A DNA stretch of 64,000 bases. Source: Spodoptera frugiperda (lineage: Eukaryota > Arthropoda > Insecta > Lepidoptera > Noctuidae). The stretch lies in NCBI RefSeq assembly GCF_023101765.2, contig NC_064231.1, positions 806,001 to 870,000 of the forward strand, given 5' to 3'. Position 1 is the first letter of the stretch. Each line of letters begins with the position of its first letter. Below are positions 48,011-60,300 of this stretch, piece after piece. The translations under genes and the position numbers were made by a program. The notes under the pieces were generated by a model. It was given only the letters and a program-made list of their open reading frames with translations, did not search any database and was not told the DNA's origin.

Positions 48011-51000
48011 ACTACACACTATGACTTTATTATTTGTTGACTTACTCATTCTCTATGAAACTAAAATAAACGCAATAAACGACATACTTGAAGGAACCTT
48101 CCTTAGTACATAATAATGTTTAAATATGTATAACTCGTTAACGACAAAATAATGGGTGATCCAGGTGATGGCCACTATTTTCTCTAGAAAGAATTGGTGA
48201 GGACAGCAAGGCTGCAATATCTTTTAATTTCCAAAGGGATGTAGTTAATGTAGGCAAGAAGTGACTATAGTGTCCGTAGTCGTAGTCCGTACACCATATA
48301 GAATATAGGTTTTGATTACTAAGAATTTACAAATTAAAATGATAGCAGATAATAAACTAGTACCATATGAAGGACACGTATCCAACCAAAAAAGGTCTAA
48401 CCGCCGTACTCAAAGTCATAGTTACTTAAGCCAGTCCTTAGCAATTGTTTTCGGAACAAAACCGTTACTAAGTAATCATATTATGTCTCGTGAGAACGGC
48501 AGTAAGCCCCCTAAGTTACACATAGCATCTTGAAAATGAATTACAATATGAACTTAACATTCAAATGGTTTGGGTGTAAGAGGCAGGATAAGGTGCCACA
48601 CATGCCAACCTTAACCACGCGTTGGATATTTCAACTAGAGAGCATGCGGAATGAACTGCACTTCTTATGTCAAAGTAATAACAACTGTATTTTATGTCTC
48701 TTGCTTACTGCAGAGGATATTAATATCTTAGTCGCCAATCCACTGTACCTAGTTGTGGTTTTCATTTCGAGTACTTGCTGCTTTCGGCTGACATTTCAAC
48801 TGGACTTATTTATGGGTTAAGTTGAGATTAAACATTTGTACACAATCAATGTACACGGCCACAATCGGCTTACTTTTTTCAATGAACTGCGAAAAATATA
48901 GCAGGGCATTAAAAGTTTTCTTAATAACACGTGCTCAGTCGTGCACCGAAGTTCCACGAACAAACATTGATATTATTATAAAAAGATCGCGATACATGAG
49001 CAAGCGAGGCACGTGGTTTCCGCACAATAATAGACTGTCCATTAATTAGACCAACATGTTTCATCGTAAATGGACATCAGTGACGCGTACTGTACGGTAG
49101 CGAGCGTCCGTTATAACATGAACGTAATTGATGGTCGCACCTCTAATGCTTTTTGCTTTGCTTACATTACCCGACCCGTTTTTGTATAGCCTCCGATTTC
49201 ATCTGAAATGTTCACGTATATTCACATGTTTATCCGTTAACGTCGTCCTAATGTTAATACGCTAACAGTGTGTGCTCGCAAGTTATCGTTGAAGATTAGA
49301 TAACTTAATAAATCGTCATCTATCCTCATCTTCGAGTAGCTTATCCCCCATTCTGCGTTAAGATGGAGCTATTCACCTTTCACATGTAGGCCATTAGTAG
49401 AAAGATAGGCTCGATATTGTAGCACGTGCCTCCTCCTGCGCCCCGCTTCGCTGGAGATAAGCCTCGAGCGTTAAATATGTGCCCCTCGTGGCTTGTGGCC
49501 GGCGATAGCGTCTCTAAACATGGATACACCAGTTTGTTTATAATCTTTTTATGTCTTGATCATAATTCTAACGAGTTATTGCTTTTGGTAACAACCACAT
49601 AAATGTTTTCTTGTTTTTTCAGGTACGCTGTAGGAACATTTTAATAATGTGTAAAGGAAATTAAAAAAAAATACGAGTTTTTTCGTGAGTATCTACTACT
49701 TACAACTTACATATTTTACGGGTTCCAGGAACTTATGTACATATTGTACCTACCTATTAAGAAAATACATGTTCTTGAAATGTACGATTACTTATTTAGT
49801 TATGTATTCTCCTTAACCACATAATAAATAAGACTTCTCCAATCGAAGCGTTCGTATATGAAGCGTTCTCTGGTTTTCATTGAAAAACATAGAACAATTT
49901 TCTGTGTAAATAGTTAAGGTTTATTATAACAAGTATCTATGGATATAAATAGGTACTCTACAACACTAAGCTCTTTAATCGCTTGAAGGTTAGTGGCAGA
50001 TAGTCTGGTGACGACCCCTTTCGCAGCGGCTCCAAATGTCAACGCGCTTGACACTTGGAATACCACGATACACCGAGTTTGACAGCAAGGAATGTCGTGA
50101 CGAAACTGCGGAGGCAAATATCTTCGGACCAAATACCTTCAAGTCAAATACTATACGGAATTGATTTTAGTAAATAGCAGACTAGGTATCTAAACATCGT
50201 TGCGATTCGTGTTGCGACCTACTTACGTTCAGGTTTCAGTACAATCGTGGATACCCGCTGAATTTTTAATGCTCTCAACCCATGGGATTCAGCAGTGCTA
50301 ATCGAATTGGCAACATTTACATTATGAAAAAGGAAATACGTATTTGAATACTTGTTTACTTTTTCTATTTATTTAGAAATAAAAGCCATTTAAAAGCCTT
50401 AGCAAAAATTACCCGAGTACTTAAGTAATTGATTTACATTTACAAAGAGTTCAAAGAACGGTCATAATATAAAGGATTTTTTCTCTTCATCAGTGTATTC
50501 TATCGATTTTATTATGTAGGTAGGTACTTCTCCATATAAAACGGTCTCATTCAAGTGTTCGAATTTGAATACCAAAAACTGCGACCCTCCTGTCGATTCG
50601 GTGATGAACTGTAATTAGGGATTCGGCACAAATTCTTATTGTCAATTTGTATTGTTGGTATAAAGTGAGAGCTCTAATTTATATCCATATTTATTAAGGT
50701 CGGGGCTTTCATTGACCTGAGGTAGCATGCGAAACCAGCCGTTATTCGCGTAATGATTAAGGTTTTATTTCAAACAGTAGGCAATGCTTATATTTTATTC
50801 GGTTGCTTAAAACGTAGACGTCATCTAAATAAATATTTGAAACTAGCTTTTGCCCGCGACTTCGTTCGCGTGGAATAGTGACTTCCGGCAAATTTTTGGT
50901 TTTAACCACATAGTTCCCGATCTCGCGGGATCTCTTCAAAAATGAGATGTGGAAGATATTCCAGGGAACTCTTCAAAAATCAACATAATGAATTTAATAA

Positions 51001-51531
51001 ATGTATATTCACTTAGGGCATTGAAAAAATAGTTTAAAAACGGACTTAAACTAACTTAAAACTAAAGAAAGCTACGAATTACGAATTTATAACAATTAAA
51101 AAAGAAACTATATTACAACCTATCCTCTATGCTATAATAACCAAGCTTAAACTAAATAATTTAAAAGAAACGACTTAAATCTAATCTAATTAAAAAAAAA
51201 TTAGACTTACAATTTTATTAAAAAAACTAACTACAGTAACTACTAATAATCGATATCAAACTAAACCTACGTTAAATAGTTTAACCAAAAAAACAGGAAA
51301 ACCCAACAAATAAACTTACTAATTGACAAATACAACGAAACCAATTTAGAATATACGAAACAGCAGGACCACTACAGACAAATAATCATACGACTGATAA
51401 TACACTTTTCTACGATAGTACCGAAGCGCTCGGCCGATACCCAACCAAATGAATGTAACGAAACCATAGCGCGATCTATTTCGATCCCAACGCCATCTAT
51501 CGAGGATAAAGACAACTTGGATTATTTATTT

Positions 51532-51830
51532 ATACTCCGTTCGGGCATTTTCTTTGTACTAAAAGTTTAATTATATTGATATAATTTTTTTATACCTTTT
51601 TACTATTTATTTACTTTTTTTCGATGAATTAAAACAATAACATGAACCGAAGTCGTGTAACGATCGACATAGAATTATCTATACTTCGTTAGAGCATTTT
51701 CTTTGTACTAAATGTTTTATTATATTGATTTTTTTTTTTTCATACCTTTTTACTATTTATTTACTTTTTTTCGATAAATTAAAACAATAACATGAACCGA
51801 AGTCGTGTAACGATCGACATAGAATTATTT
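51532..51830 (+). repeat. Tandem duplication, two units of about 150 bp
   Basis: Units 51532-51680 and 51681-51830 share 'gcattttctttgtactaaa', 'acctttttactatttattta', 'catgaaccgaagtcgtgtaa' and 'cgatcgacatagaattat'. The spacing is 149-150 bp. The second copy has a longer T-run. The duplication lies wholly inside the 1.4-kb element. Confidence 0.85.
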
Positions 51831-52125
51831 ATAAATAATTTATTTCTTATTTTTATTTTTTGATTTTTGAAATAAAAATATATCTATGTCCTTTCTAAGG
51901 TTCTAAACTATATCTGTACCAAATTTCAACCAAATCCGTCAAATAGTTGCGGAGATTAATGGTATAAGCATAGAATGTTCGACGTGATTCTTTAATTTGA
52001 CATAACTTTTTTATTTATGAACCGATTGACATGAAACAAACACTAAATGTAAATTTAAGCATCCCACAATATATTCGTGAAAACCGCATCCAACTCGGAT
52101 CAGCCGTTTCTGAGATTAGCGCGCA

Positions 52126-52158
52126 CAGACGAACAGACAAACAGACAAACAGACAAAA
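52126..52158 (+). repeat. Short (ACAGACAA)n microsatellite
   Basis: A run of 'gacgaacagacaaacagaca' continues with one more unit and an A-run. It is part of the 3' portion of the interspersed element. Confidence 0.7.
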
Positions 52159-55100
52159 AAAAGTTAATTACATTTTTGGGTTCGACATCGACATAACAAT
52201 AACCCCTGCTATTTTTTTTATTTTTATTTTCAATGTACAGACAACACTTTTCTACAATTTTATTATATGTATAGATGAATCCCCTGAGAGTTTGGATTTC
52301 AGTTAAGTTGTGGGGCAAAAAGAGGCTTACCTATTGATAAAGTTGGATAAAAGTTAATTTGACATCTCATTGGTTATAGGTTTATTTTCTGGAAATTACT
52401 GCCTTATTTCGTTTGTGAAGTGTGTTATATTGGATTTGTGTAAGAATATACTTTTGGTCCTTAGGGTCGAGCTGTTGCTGACTGGTTTATTTTAGTTATA
52501 ATGAGAAAATAATTCAAACCACGCTATGTCTACTAGACGTTAACGCCTACGCCGTGCTAACGTCCCGTACAAAGGCACCTTTGGACTTGTGGGGGTGAGA
52601 TAAGTCAACCCGATTTAAATCTCTGCTATAATAATCGTAAGTCACAGCTGCAAACAATAAAGTCATGTTTTGTTTGATATTTGAAAACCATACTATATTG
52701 TTTGAACGTTGGCGTTCAATAAAAGTGGCTATTATATAAACACGTTAGATAGTAGTGCTCTTATTACTCACAATGTTACAGCTGTTATTGTTGCATCATT
52801 TTGGAAGACCAATTTTACAGGTTTATATTAGTTCTGTTGTGTAAAAAATATGTTGTATTGTTTTATTAAATCCTTTCTTCAAAGAAGTTTTCGGTCTTAA
52901 TTGTAAATAGGTACTAGGGGCTAAAAATTTCACGTATTTGCTGTGTAACAGTTTGGCCATAATGTTACATGCATAGTTCAACAGGACACGTAGTGGGCGA
53001 GAACTGGTATGGCGAACATGTTGCAGGTATTGTTCGCGCCGGCGATGTCGGAACACCTTTGTTCTACCGGGGCACGGACGCCACGGACGTGCGTTACTTT
53101 ATCTTATTAAAACGTGTAGTCGACAGTTTAACAAACCCGTTCGCTACAATTGGTCCTTGTCGTCAATTAATATGAGGCGTATTAGGGTGGGGCTCGTGTT
53201 ATAACAACCACAAAATACCAAGACCGTATGACCAAACACATACCTAACACTATTAATGAGATAATATTCCCAAAATAACGTCGTCCAATTTACTGCTTGA
53301 CGACACCACAGTCATTTGCCCCTATACCTTTCTAATTAACAGGAATTCATCTTTCAAAGCGACCTAATCACGATGCGGATGACATTATCGCTACCTTAGA
53401 TACTTGAACAATAACGGTCAGTTTGGACTGTGGGGAGATCGAAGAAAAGGTCAGATATCTAACTTGATCTGAACGTAGCACCATGCTAATCGTATACCTG
53501 CATAAAATACAATTAAATCTTACAATATTTAAGACCGAAATGTTGGTGTGGCATACAGGGATAATGTCGTGCCGTGTCTATTTATCACTGACAAAAGTAA
53601 CTAGATAACTTATTAGGGCGACAACACGTCCGTAAAAAGAATATTTGTCTTATTTAAGATAGGAGACACAGGTTACGTTATCGTCCCCGTGTTTCCACAC
53701 CACTGTTGTTTCTTTAGTTTCCTGCTAATCTTTGCGAACTATACTTAGTTTAGTAGGTATGTCTTTTTTCTAATTTTCTCGTATCGTAGAACACATTTTG
53801 GATCACTCTGTCAAAAAAGTGAGGGTGACTTAGAGTCATAATGAGCCGATTAGAGAATTAAATGAAATATCCACATTTGAGTTGGTAAATGTATAAAACT
53901 ACAACAAACGCTTTCTGTTAACTGAATAAGCTGGAATCGGTATTAAGCATAGGCCGTCGTTTTTCATATAATGTGCTCCATAAAAGCGATACAGTGGTGG
54001 TAGCCGGCCACAAATGGCAGATGGTAAATTACCTTCCGTTAAGACCTGGATTGTGGCATTTAGCTCGCTGCGCTGCGACTATGGCGCGTTAATGAGTTCA
54101 TACCATATGTGGCCATAACACAATGTCCTCGCAATTGTTACCGCTGATATTATAAATATTTGCGCTTTGTTTTTGTGTGTTCCCATATTTGTGTGATAAT
54201 TTCTCATTGAACATTTTGCGTTTTCGACGATTCGTTGTATAATGGGGCGGTATTTGTAAATATTAAATTGAGAGGTGATTGCTGCAGTTTGGTAAACGAC
54301 CAATACTTATTGGCAATAGGCAAAAGACCTATAGAAAAAAATATATGTCATAGTTTTGTGTTATAACTTAAATACTGTATCACAAAAATATTAAAGAAAC
54401 CACAAAATAAACGAGTTACTGAATAAAAATAGACGAGATTTCTCAATTTTATGATACGCATGAGAACACCTGGCCAGAAACATCTTAACTTCATTAGATG
54501 CGCATATAAAAATATAACTAATTACTTACATACCTAATGGTTTATTACATACGTATATTACGTTACTTATTAAAATTCATAGATGGTGAACACCTGTTAA
54601 TTTTATCGTTAAGTATTAATACAGTAATTAATTTGGTAATTATCATTCAGCAGTTACTTACCAGTAACCGGACACTTCATTTAAAAGCTGAAGCAGCATG
54701 TCGCCTTCCCATCACCGGTTTTGCTTAACTGCCTACATGGCGTATTAAATACTATCTAAATTTCACTTTTTAATTCGACAAGAGTAAGTAATGGACAACA
54801 AAAGTACATTTTTTCTAACTGATCGTGATTAAACAGAAATCCATTCGTTCTAAAAACAAATAACACAATACCTTTCAAAGTTAAAAAAATAATGAAATAA
54901 AAACTAACTAGTCCACTCTTTCAACATTAAGGCTCGAAATTCAATTTACTTTTTTAGGAATCCGTATGCAAAGGGTCCTAAGTCCCAAAATGAAGTCCCG
55001 AAATGATCGTGTTACGCAAGACGCCCACGACCAGACGCCTACGCCTAGGTCTATATTTCTGTCTATCACAGACAGAGGTGAGTCTATTGATATTTGAGAT

Positions 55101-55817
55101 ATATTTAAGATACAAATAAGTCAGAATTCAATAAACTACGTGTTGGCTTCGTGTCATTGCAAATAACAAACGAAATTGAAACTTACCATCGATTCGAAAG
55201 AATTGAAAATACGGCCTACTCTTGACCACTTTTTTTTTTGTCGAAAAGACTATATAGAATGTAAATTAACTAGAAGGGACCTTTTTGATGTCTAATGTTA
55301 TTTATTATCTTTCACGTAGGCGGTGAGAGAGATATCGTAATACGATTTTTTAAAGAAAAATCCAACAAAATATAATAGTCTAGTCTGTCTTCGTGGAAAA
55401 TTAACGCAATGCAAGTCGTACTCGTATATAAAGGTTCTATGTGCCTACCTATTTAAATATTACGGATGATATTAAGGCACCTTTGCTGCACCTGCCTTCC
55501 TAATTAATCGTTTGTAGTCTTAACTTTAGTACGTTCGCCGAGGGAATTAATACCATCCACTGTCTTCTATGTATTTAGGCCGAGATATTTCGATACATAA
55601 CATTCATAATTTTTATACACCTAAATATGAACTGTATATGGCGATTGTGTGTTGACAAAAATGATGGCTAATTTCAGCTAGCATTAACCAATTAAAAAAA
55701 TTACAGTGCTTGATCACTTCAACCGGAATCATCATTGGCTAACTATTGCTGACCAAAAACACCATCAACTTAATTCTAGTTAACTCTATGCCTATAGGTA
55801 CATAGTTACGTAAAGTT

Positions 55818-55948
55818 AAGTGTGGGAAAGCCATGCTTCGGCACGAATGGACCGGGTCGACCGGAGTGATACCGTGGCCTCACAGAAATCCGACGTGAAA
55901 CAACGCTTGCGTTGTGTAAGTGAGATTACCGGAGGCAGGTTATCCGAC
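55818..55948 (+). repeat. Interspersed repeat family 2, copy 2
   Basis: Matches 12734-12868 in the same orientation (agccatgcttcggcacgaat, gacc...ggtcgaccggagtgatacc, ccggaggcaggttatccg). The large open frames at 55816-56142 and 55820-56347 start inside it, so they are not evidence for a gene. Confidence 0.75.
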
Positions 55949-56707
55949 TGCTCGTTTACGGGCTTATTCCATAAACAAAAATACATCTGCCCTGTCTTTA
56001 TGTGCATCGTTCTGAATGGTTTTACGAGTACTTTTTCATCTGCAAAACCTATGAATATTAACGTAACTACCAGAATTGTCGTATGGTTGATATGGTTATA
56101 CCGTCTAGGTAGTTTTGAAAGCTTTGACCAGGAGCGAAACAACAGTAACTTACTTTGCTTAGTAACAGCAATAAATAACGTTTATGGCACGTTAAGTGAC
56201 TGGGGACTTGGGATAGAGGACCAAATCCTTAGTCCAAGTTTAAAGATTTCCTTAGCTAATACAATTTTTTTGCAATCTTTTTTACACCACGGACGGGTCA
56301 CGTTACTGTATTGGTTGATTCTATTCAGTTTATTATGCTCGTTCTAGCATATGATGGGTCCTTATGTGTAGGTTATAGTGTGACACTTACAAAGGATTTA
56401 ATACAATTTTATCTTTTACTCTCACCCTTTCCATACGCGGGCACTATGCATTAACTATATCTTTTAAAATATTAGCATTCACCATTTTATTCTTAATTTC
56501 GACATTCGCTAATATCTTATTTATCCACAGAGTGCAATGACGACCTGATAAAGTTTACGAGGAACTGCTGGATGCAGGGGGCTTACTCTAGAATCCAATT
56601 TCGATTGATCGACATTGATATTGTAAAATTTGGTACTCTTGAGTTGCAACAGTCCTTTTTTTTACACATCTTCTGCCTGACACCGTTGAAATTGTGGATA
56701 ACCAAAC

Positions 56708-57385
56708 ATGGGGAAGGGAAATAATATGATCCCTAATGGCCATTTCATCCCAATTGACCATTGGGATTGGCAACGTTTTGTGAAGACTTGGTTTAACCAG
56801 CCAGCCAGACGTCATCGCAGAAAACAGAACAGGATCAAGAAGGCCAAAGCCGTTGCTCCTCGTCCTGCTGCTGGACCATTGAGACCAGTTGTCCGTTGCC
56901 CCACTATTCGCTATCACACCAAAGTGCGAGCGAGTCGTGGATTCACTCTTCGTGAAATCAGAGCAGCTGGCCTTAACCCTGCTTTTGCTAGAACCATTGG
57001 TATTGCAGTGGACCCACGCAGGCGTAACAAATCTGTTGAGTCTCTGCAAGTTAATGTTCAGAGGTTAAAGGAGTACCGTGCACGACTGATCCTGTTCCCT
57101 AAGGGCAAGAAGGTATTGAAGGGCGAAGCCAATGAAGAAGAACGCAAATTGGCCACTCAGCTCCAAGGACCATTGATGCCTGTACAACAGCCAGCTCCTA
57201 AATCTATTGCTCGTGCTATCACTGAAGAAGAGAAGGACTTCAAGGCTTACCAATACTTAAGAGGGGCCCGGTCAATTGCTAAACTAGTTGGTATTCGTGC
57301 CAAGCGTTTGAAGGATGCTGCAGAAAACCCTGACGACGTCACTAAGGCGCCTACTGCAGTGAAAGAAACAAAACCTAAAAAGTGA
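56708..57385 (+). CDS. RpL13: 60S ribosomal protein eL13 (RpL13), intronless, altered N-terminus
   Basis: A component of the cytosolic large ribosomal subunit. One intact exon of 225 residues starts MGKGNNMIPNGHF and ends in a Lys-rich tail. The body matches the family along its length: WQRFVKTWFNQPARRHRRKQ, RIKKAKAVAPRPAAGPLRPV, the GFTLREIRAAGLNPAFARTI signature, GIAVDPRRRNKSVESLQVNV and FKAYQYLRGARSIAKLVGIR. Residues 14-19 (IPIDHW) replace the family's usual 'HK', an insertion of four residues before the conserved DWQRFV. Ser76 stands where I expect Gly in ARASRGF-type contexts (usual AGRGF). The leader 'cttctgcctgacaccgttga' could be a 5'-TOP start. AATAAA lies 8 bp after the stop. Animal RpL13 genes usually have introns, so this may be a processed retrocopy that stayed open; no A-tail or target duplication is visible. 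Confidence 0.92.
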   Translation: MGKGNNMIPNGHFIPIDHWDWQRFVKTWFNQPARRHRRKQNRIKKAKAVAPRPAAGPLRPVVRCPTIRYHTKVRASRGFTLREIRAAGLNPAFARTIGIAVDPRRRNKSVESLQVNVQRLKEYRARLILFPKGKKVLKGEANEEERKLATQLQGPLMPVQQPAPKSIARAITEEEKDFKAYQYLRGARSIAKLVGIRAKRLKDAAENPDDVTKAPTAVKETKPKK

Positions 57386-57392
57386 TTGCTAT

Positions 57393-57398
57393 AATAAA
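57393..57398 (+). terminator. Poly(A) signal of RpL13
   Basis: A canonical AATAAA starts 7 bp after the RpL13 stop codon. This very short 3' UTR is normal for ribosomal protein mRNAs. Confidence 0.65.
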
Positions 57399-60300
57399 TC
57401 CATAAGTACATAAGTACAACACCAGCGCTCATTGCATCCATATTGCGTGGATATTGAATGAACTAAATGATATTGAGTTTGGCTTTATATTCTGTACTCT
57501 CAATGCTATTTTAGCAGCTTCGATCGGGCTTGTATAGTTTTGGCATTGAATACCTAATTAGTTATTGAGATTTTTTTGGATTGAAATTGCATTGACATTG
57601 ACCGGCCCATCTGAAATGATTAGAGTAGGGTTATGTTCAGCAATGGAGCTGATATGATGATAGTGGTTGGTTACCTTCGTTCTATGTTCTATTATAATCT
57701 TTTATTTTTGCGTAATGTAATTCCGTTTCACTCCATGTTTTATATAGCAGTGTAGCTCGTATACCTTCTTTATAACTTTGTTCACATGTATGCAAAGGTC
57801 TTCTACTAGAGAGAAAACATTTAATACAAAGAAGGTAATTACTGACTTAGACTCAAGTGGATTACCGGTGCTTTTCTATTTTACAGTAAAACACTGCAGT
57901 TTTCATACAAACCTCGACTTACATAATTCTGTTTTGTTCTATAAAGCTCTAATTAGGATTTACATTAAAAAGATTCAAGTTACGACAGAACAGTGTGGTT
58001 ATTGTCCCTAAAAGTACGCTTCCACTTCAGAAATCTTTGTTACGCAAAATTTTATGGAATTAATAAAGCCCTTTGTTCTCTCAGTATTAAAAAGCCACAT
58101 TAAAAACGAGAAAACAATACTTGAACTTATGTAGAGACAGTATTTTGCAGCGTTCCATTGTTTGGTTTCTGTTATAATAATTACGGAAGTAACTAACAAC
58201 ATGGCTACAACCTGTTGGAAGCGTTGCGTTACAAATAGAAAAGTTAAATTCCGCTAAAGTTTTCACAAACGAACATGAAAGGTACAAAATGGCCGAAGGC
58301 GAAAAAATAACGTTGACTATATTAAATGTCGTTCACATTTTTTATTTGAGTCTCACGCTAATAAAAAGTTTCGTATGTCATAAATTGTCTCGAATTAAAA
58401 TCGTGACTAATGTGGAAACCAATAAAAAAATCTTCGAGTTCTACATCTTAGTGGTTTATTTTCCTGAACGTTTTCATTGGTAACGTTTCGTTGAGTAAAA
58501 TGCCCCAGGAAAAATTAATCTAGTGTCTGGGACCAACAAATATTGTTGTTTGGTCTGGTCCGGGGGCTATAAGTAATCTCGGCATGTTATGCACTCAGCC
58601 GGGAGGTTTATTGAGAAAGTAGATGCCTCGCCACTACGGCAACTAATGTTCGTCGATATAACGTGCGTGTAATTGGGTCGGAGTATGCGATATAAACTGT
58701 ATTTAATGCCCTATTTCTATTGTAAAGTAGGTAGTTACTTACCGATGAATATTTTAATACTCTTAAGCTAATTATCATTAAACACCTTATTTTACGAATA
58801 CTATGTAGGTACTGCTTTTATTTGTGATGTGACATTCTACAAAAAGTTCAATATTCAAGCAGTTATGTTCGTTTTGGCTCAATTAATTTATTTAATAAAT
58901 TCGTAGAGGCCCCAGCGTGCCGTCTGTCTCCGGTTCGTTCCGAAGTTATGAATTTATATAGCCGGACGTGTTCTGAATTTATGCGCAGATGTGTTTTCTT
59001 AGTTTGCGCCCTTGCAACCGTAAGAATTTCATCGTTTCGTGTCATCGCCAGATGTCTCCTCGCGCGATTTCTTTTATGAACTTTTTAATTTTCGCTAATT
59101 ATTTTTTAATTAATATAGTGACTTAAATGTTGAATCTCTTAAGATAACTACTTCCTTTTACATTAAAGACACAGGTGTCATTGTGTGGATTTTAGGATTA
59201 CAGTCAGTAGATTAACAATATTTACTTGTCGTTTCTTGTTCCTTTGACTCATTAACTCGAGTGATGTTGATCTGTAAGGAGATATCGACTATACAAATAG
59301 TGGCTCCAACAATAGTGCCTAAAGGAAATCTACAAATATTTAATTTAGAGCTCAGTTTGTATAAGAGCGGGTGCCATATCTTTATCTCAACCAAGCGAGT
59401 ACAATTGTCAGTTCGATTTTCAGACCCTCTTAGTTTTCCAGTCAAGTCTGGCAGTAGTACAGAACTCATTGAGAAGTAATCTAAGCTCCTATTTAGTGGT
59501 TGTAGCTGACAACAGTCATGACGCCCCTTCGCTTTGTTGTCTCGCACATCCATTGTCCCCTACGGCACGCGGTTAGTTTTAATTAACTTCGCTTTGAATG
59601 TTCACTTCCGATAATACATCCGAACGAATGCACATAAAGGTTTTGTTCATTTTCTTACTCTAACTAACTAGGTCTCCAGCTCATTACGAGCTACTCATAT
59701 TACAGTAACTCCCAAAGGCACTCCCTGTGCGATGGTCTGCCCAGATAACTATTTCTTCGCGGTCCCATTTTCTTTTTACTACATTTAACAAATGTGTATT
59801 CAAGCGATCGTTGAATATCTACAGTTTTCTTTACACTGACTAAGCATTTCCTTTCGCTACATTACGAAATACCAATAAAAAGTAGAAAATGTGCCGACAA
59901 TTATAAGCAAAACACGCGAAAACTAAAACGGGAGAAATGTTAAATGCGTAAATTAATTTTGAAATATTGGCGTGGAAGGTGGTAGAGACATTTAACTTGG
60001 GCTTTGAAGGAACCGAGATGTAATTAAAATAAATATTTGGCACGAAATCCGGGTCGCGGCGGTTAAGCGGAGACATTTCCACCCTTTGAACAAGTTCTTG
60101 TTTATGTTTGCTCATTAAACAAATAAAAGTGGAAATTCTGTCTTAATCTGGGAAAACTTTTGCGTTACCTACTGTTGCCGACTGAAATTATTTTGCGTAA
60201 GTAATTCGCAATTCTGATGTTGGAAACCGTTATGTGTTTAAATGATCGTAATATGTATCCGAGTTTGTTAGGAGATCGTGTACTTGTTTACGATAGAATA

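Larger units (their letters stand above)
50842..52276 (+). mobile_element. 1.4-kb non-autonomous interspersed element
   Basis: It starts 'actagcttttgcccgcgact' 'tcgttcgcgtggaatagtga' and ends with 'tttattatatgtatagat'. In between are an A-rich non-coding body, 'gtcctttctaaggttctaaa', 'ccaaatttcaaccaaatccg', 'tatgaaccgattgacatgaa' and 'cgcacagacgaacagacaaa'. This order of blocks is a very common moth repeat. No transposase or reverse transcriptase frame is present. Open frames at 52031-52306 and 52100-52318 belong to it. Confidence 0.65.
41000..56650. other. 15.6-kb gene-poor region
   Basis: No exon can be supported. The open frames here lack family similarity, often overlap on both strands and have no splice context. 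The region differs from the 5.6-17.9 kb intergenic block: it has fewer recognisable repeats and several isolated moderately GC-rich islands (43490-43720, 46340-46650, 47765-48010, 49420-49510, 53000-53100, 54000-54130). Such a texture suggests regulatory DNA or a very long intron of a gene beyond the window. Recognised repeats are listed separately. Confidence 0.5.

Noticed and set aside
47764..48040. Two overlapping plus-strand frames of 86 and 75 codons
   Set aside because: Arg/Ala-rich translation without domain similarity, in two frames of one GC-rich island; treated as non-coding.
53000..53175. 68-codon frame containing GENWYGEHVAGIVRAGDVGT
   Set aside because: It looks protein-like at first, but I know no matching family, there are no splice sites, and the opposite strand is open too.
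55816..56347. Long frames of 108 and 175 codons on opposite strands
   Set aside because: Both start inside an interspersed repeat shared with 12734-12868; the unique part has no recognisable domain.
56588..57049. 153-codon minus-strand frame
   Set aside because: Antisense shadow of the RpL13 coding exon.
59840..60115. 91-codon minus-strand frame
   Set aside because: No domain, no splice context, and a hydrophobic C-terminal half expected from AT-rich DNA.
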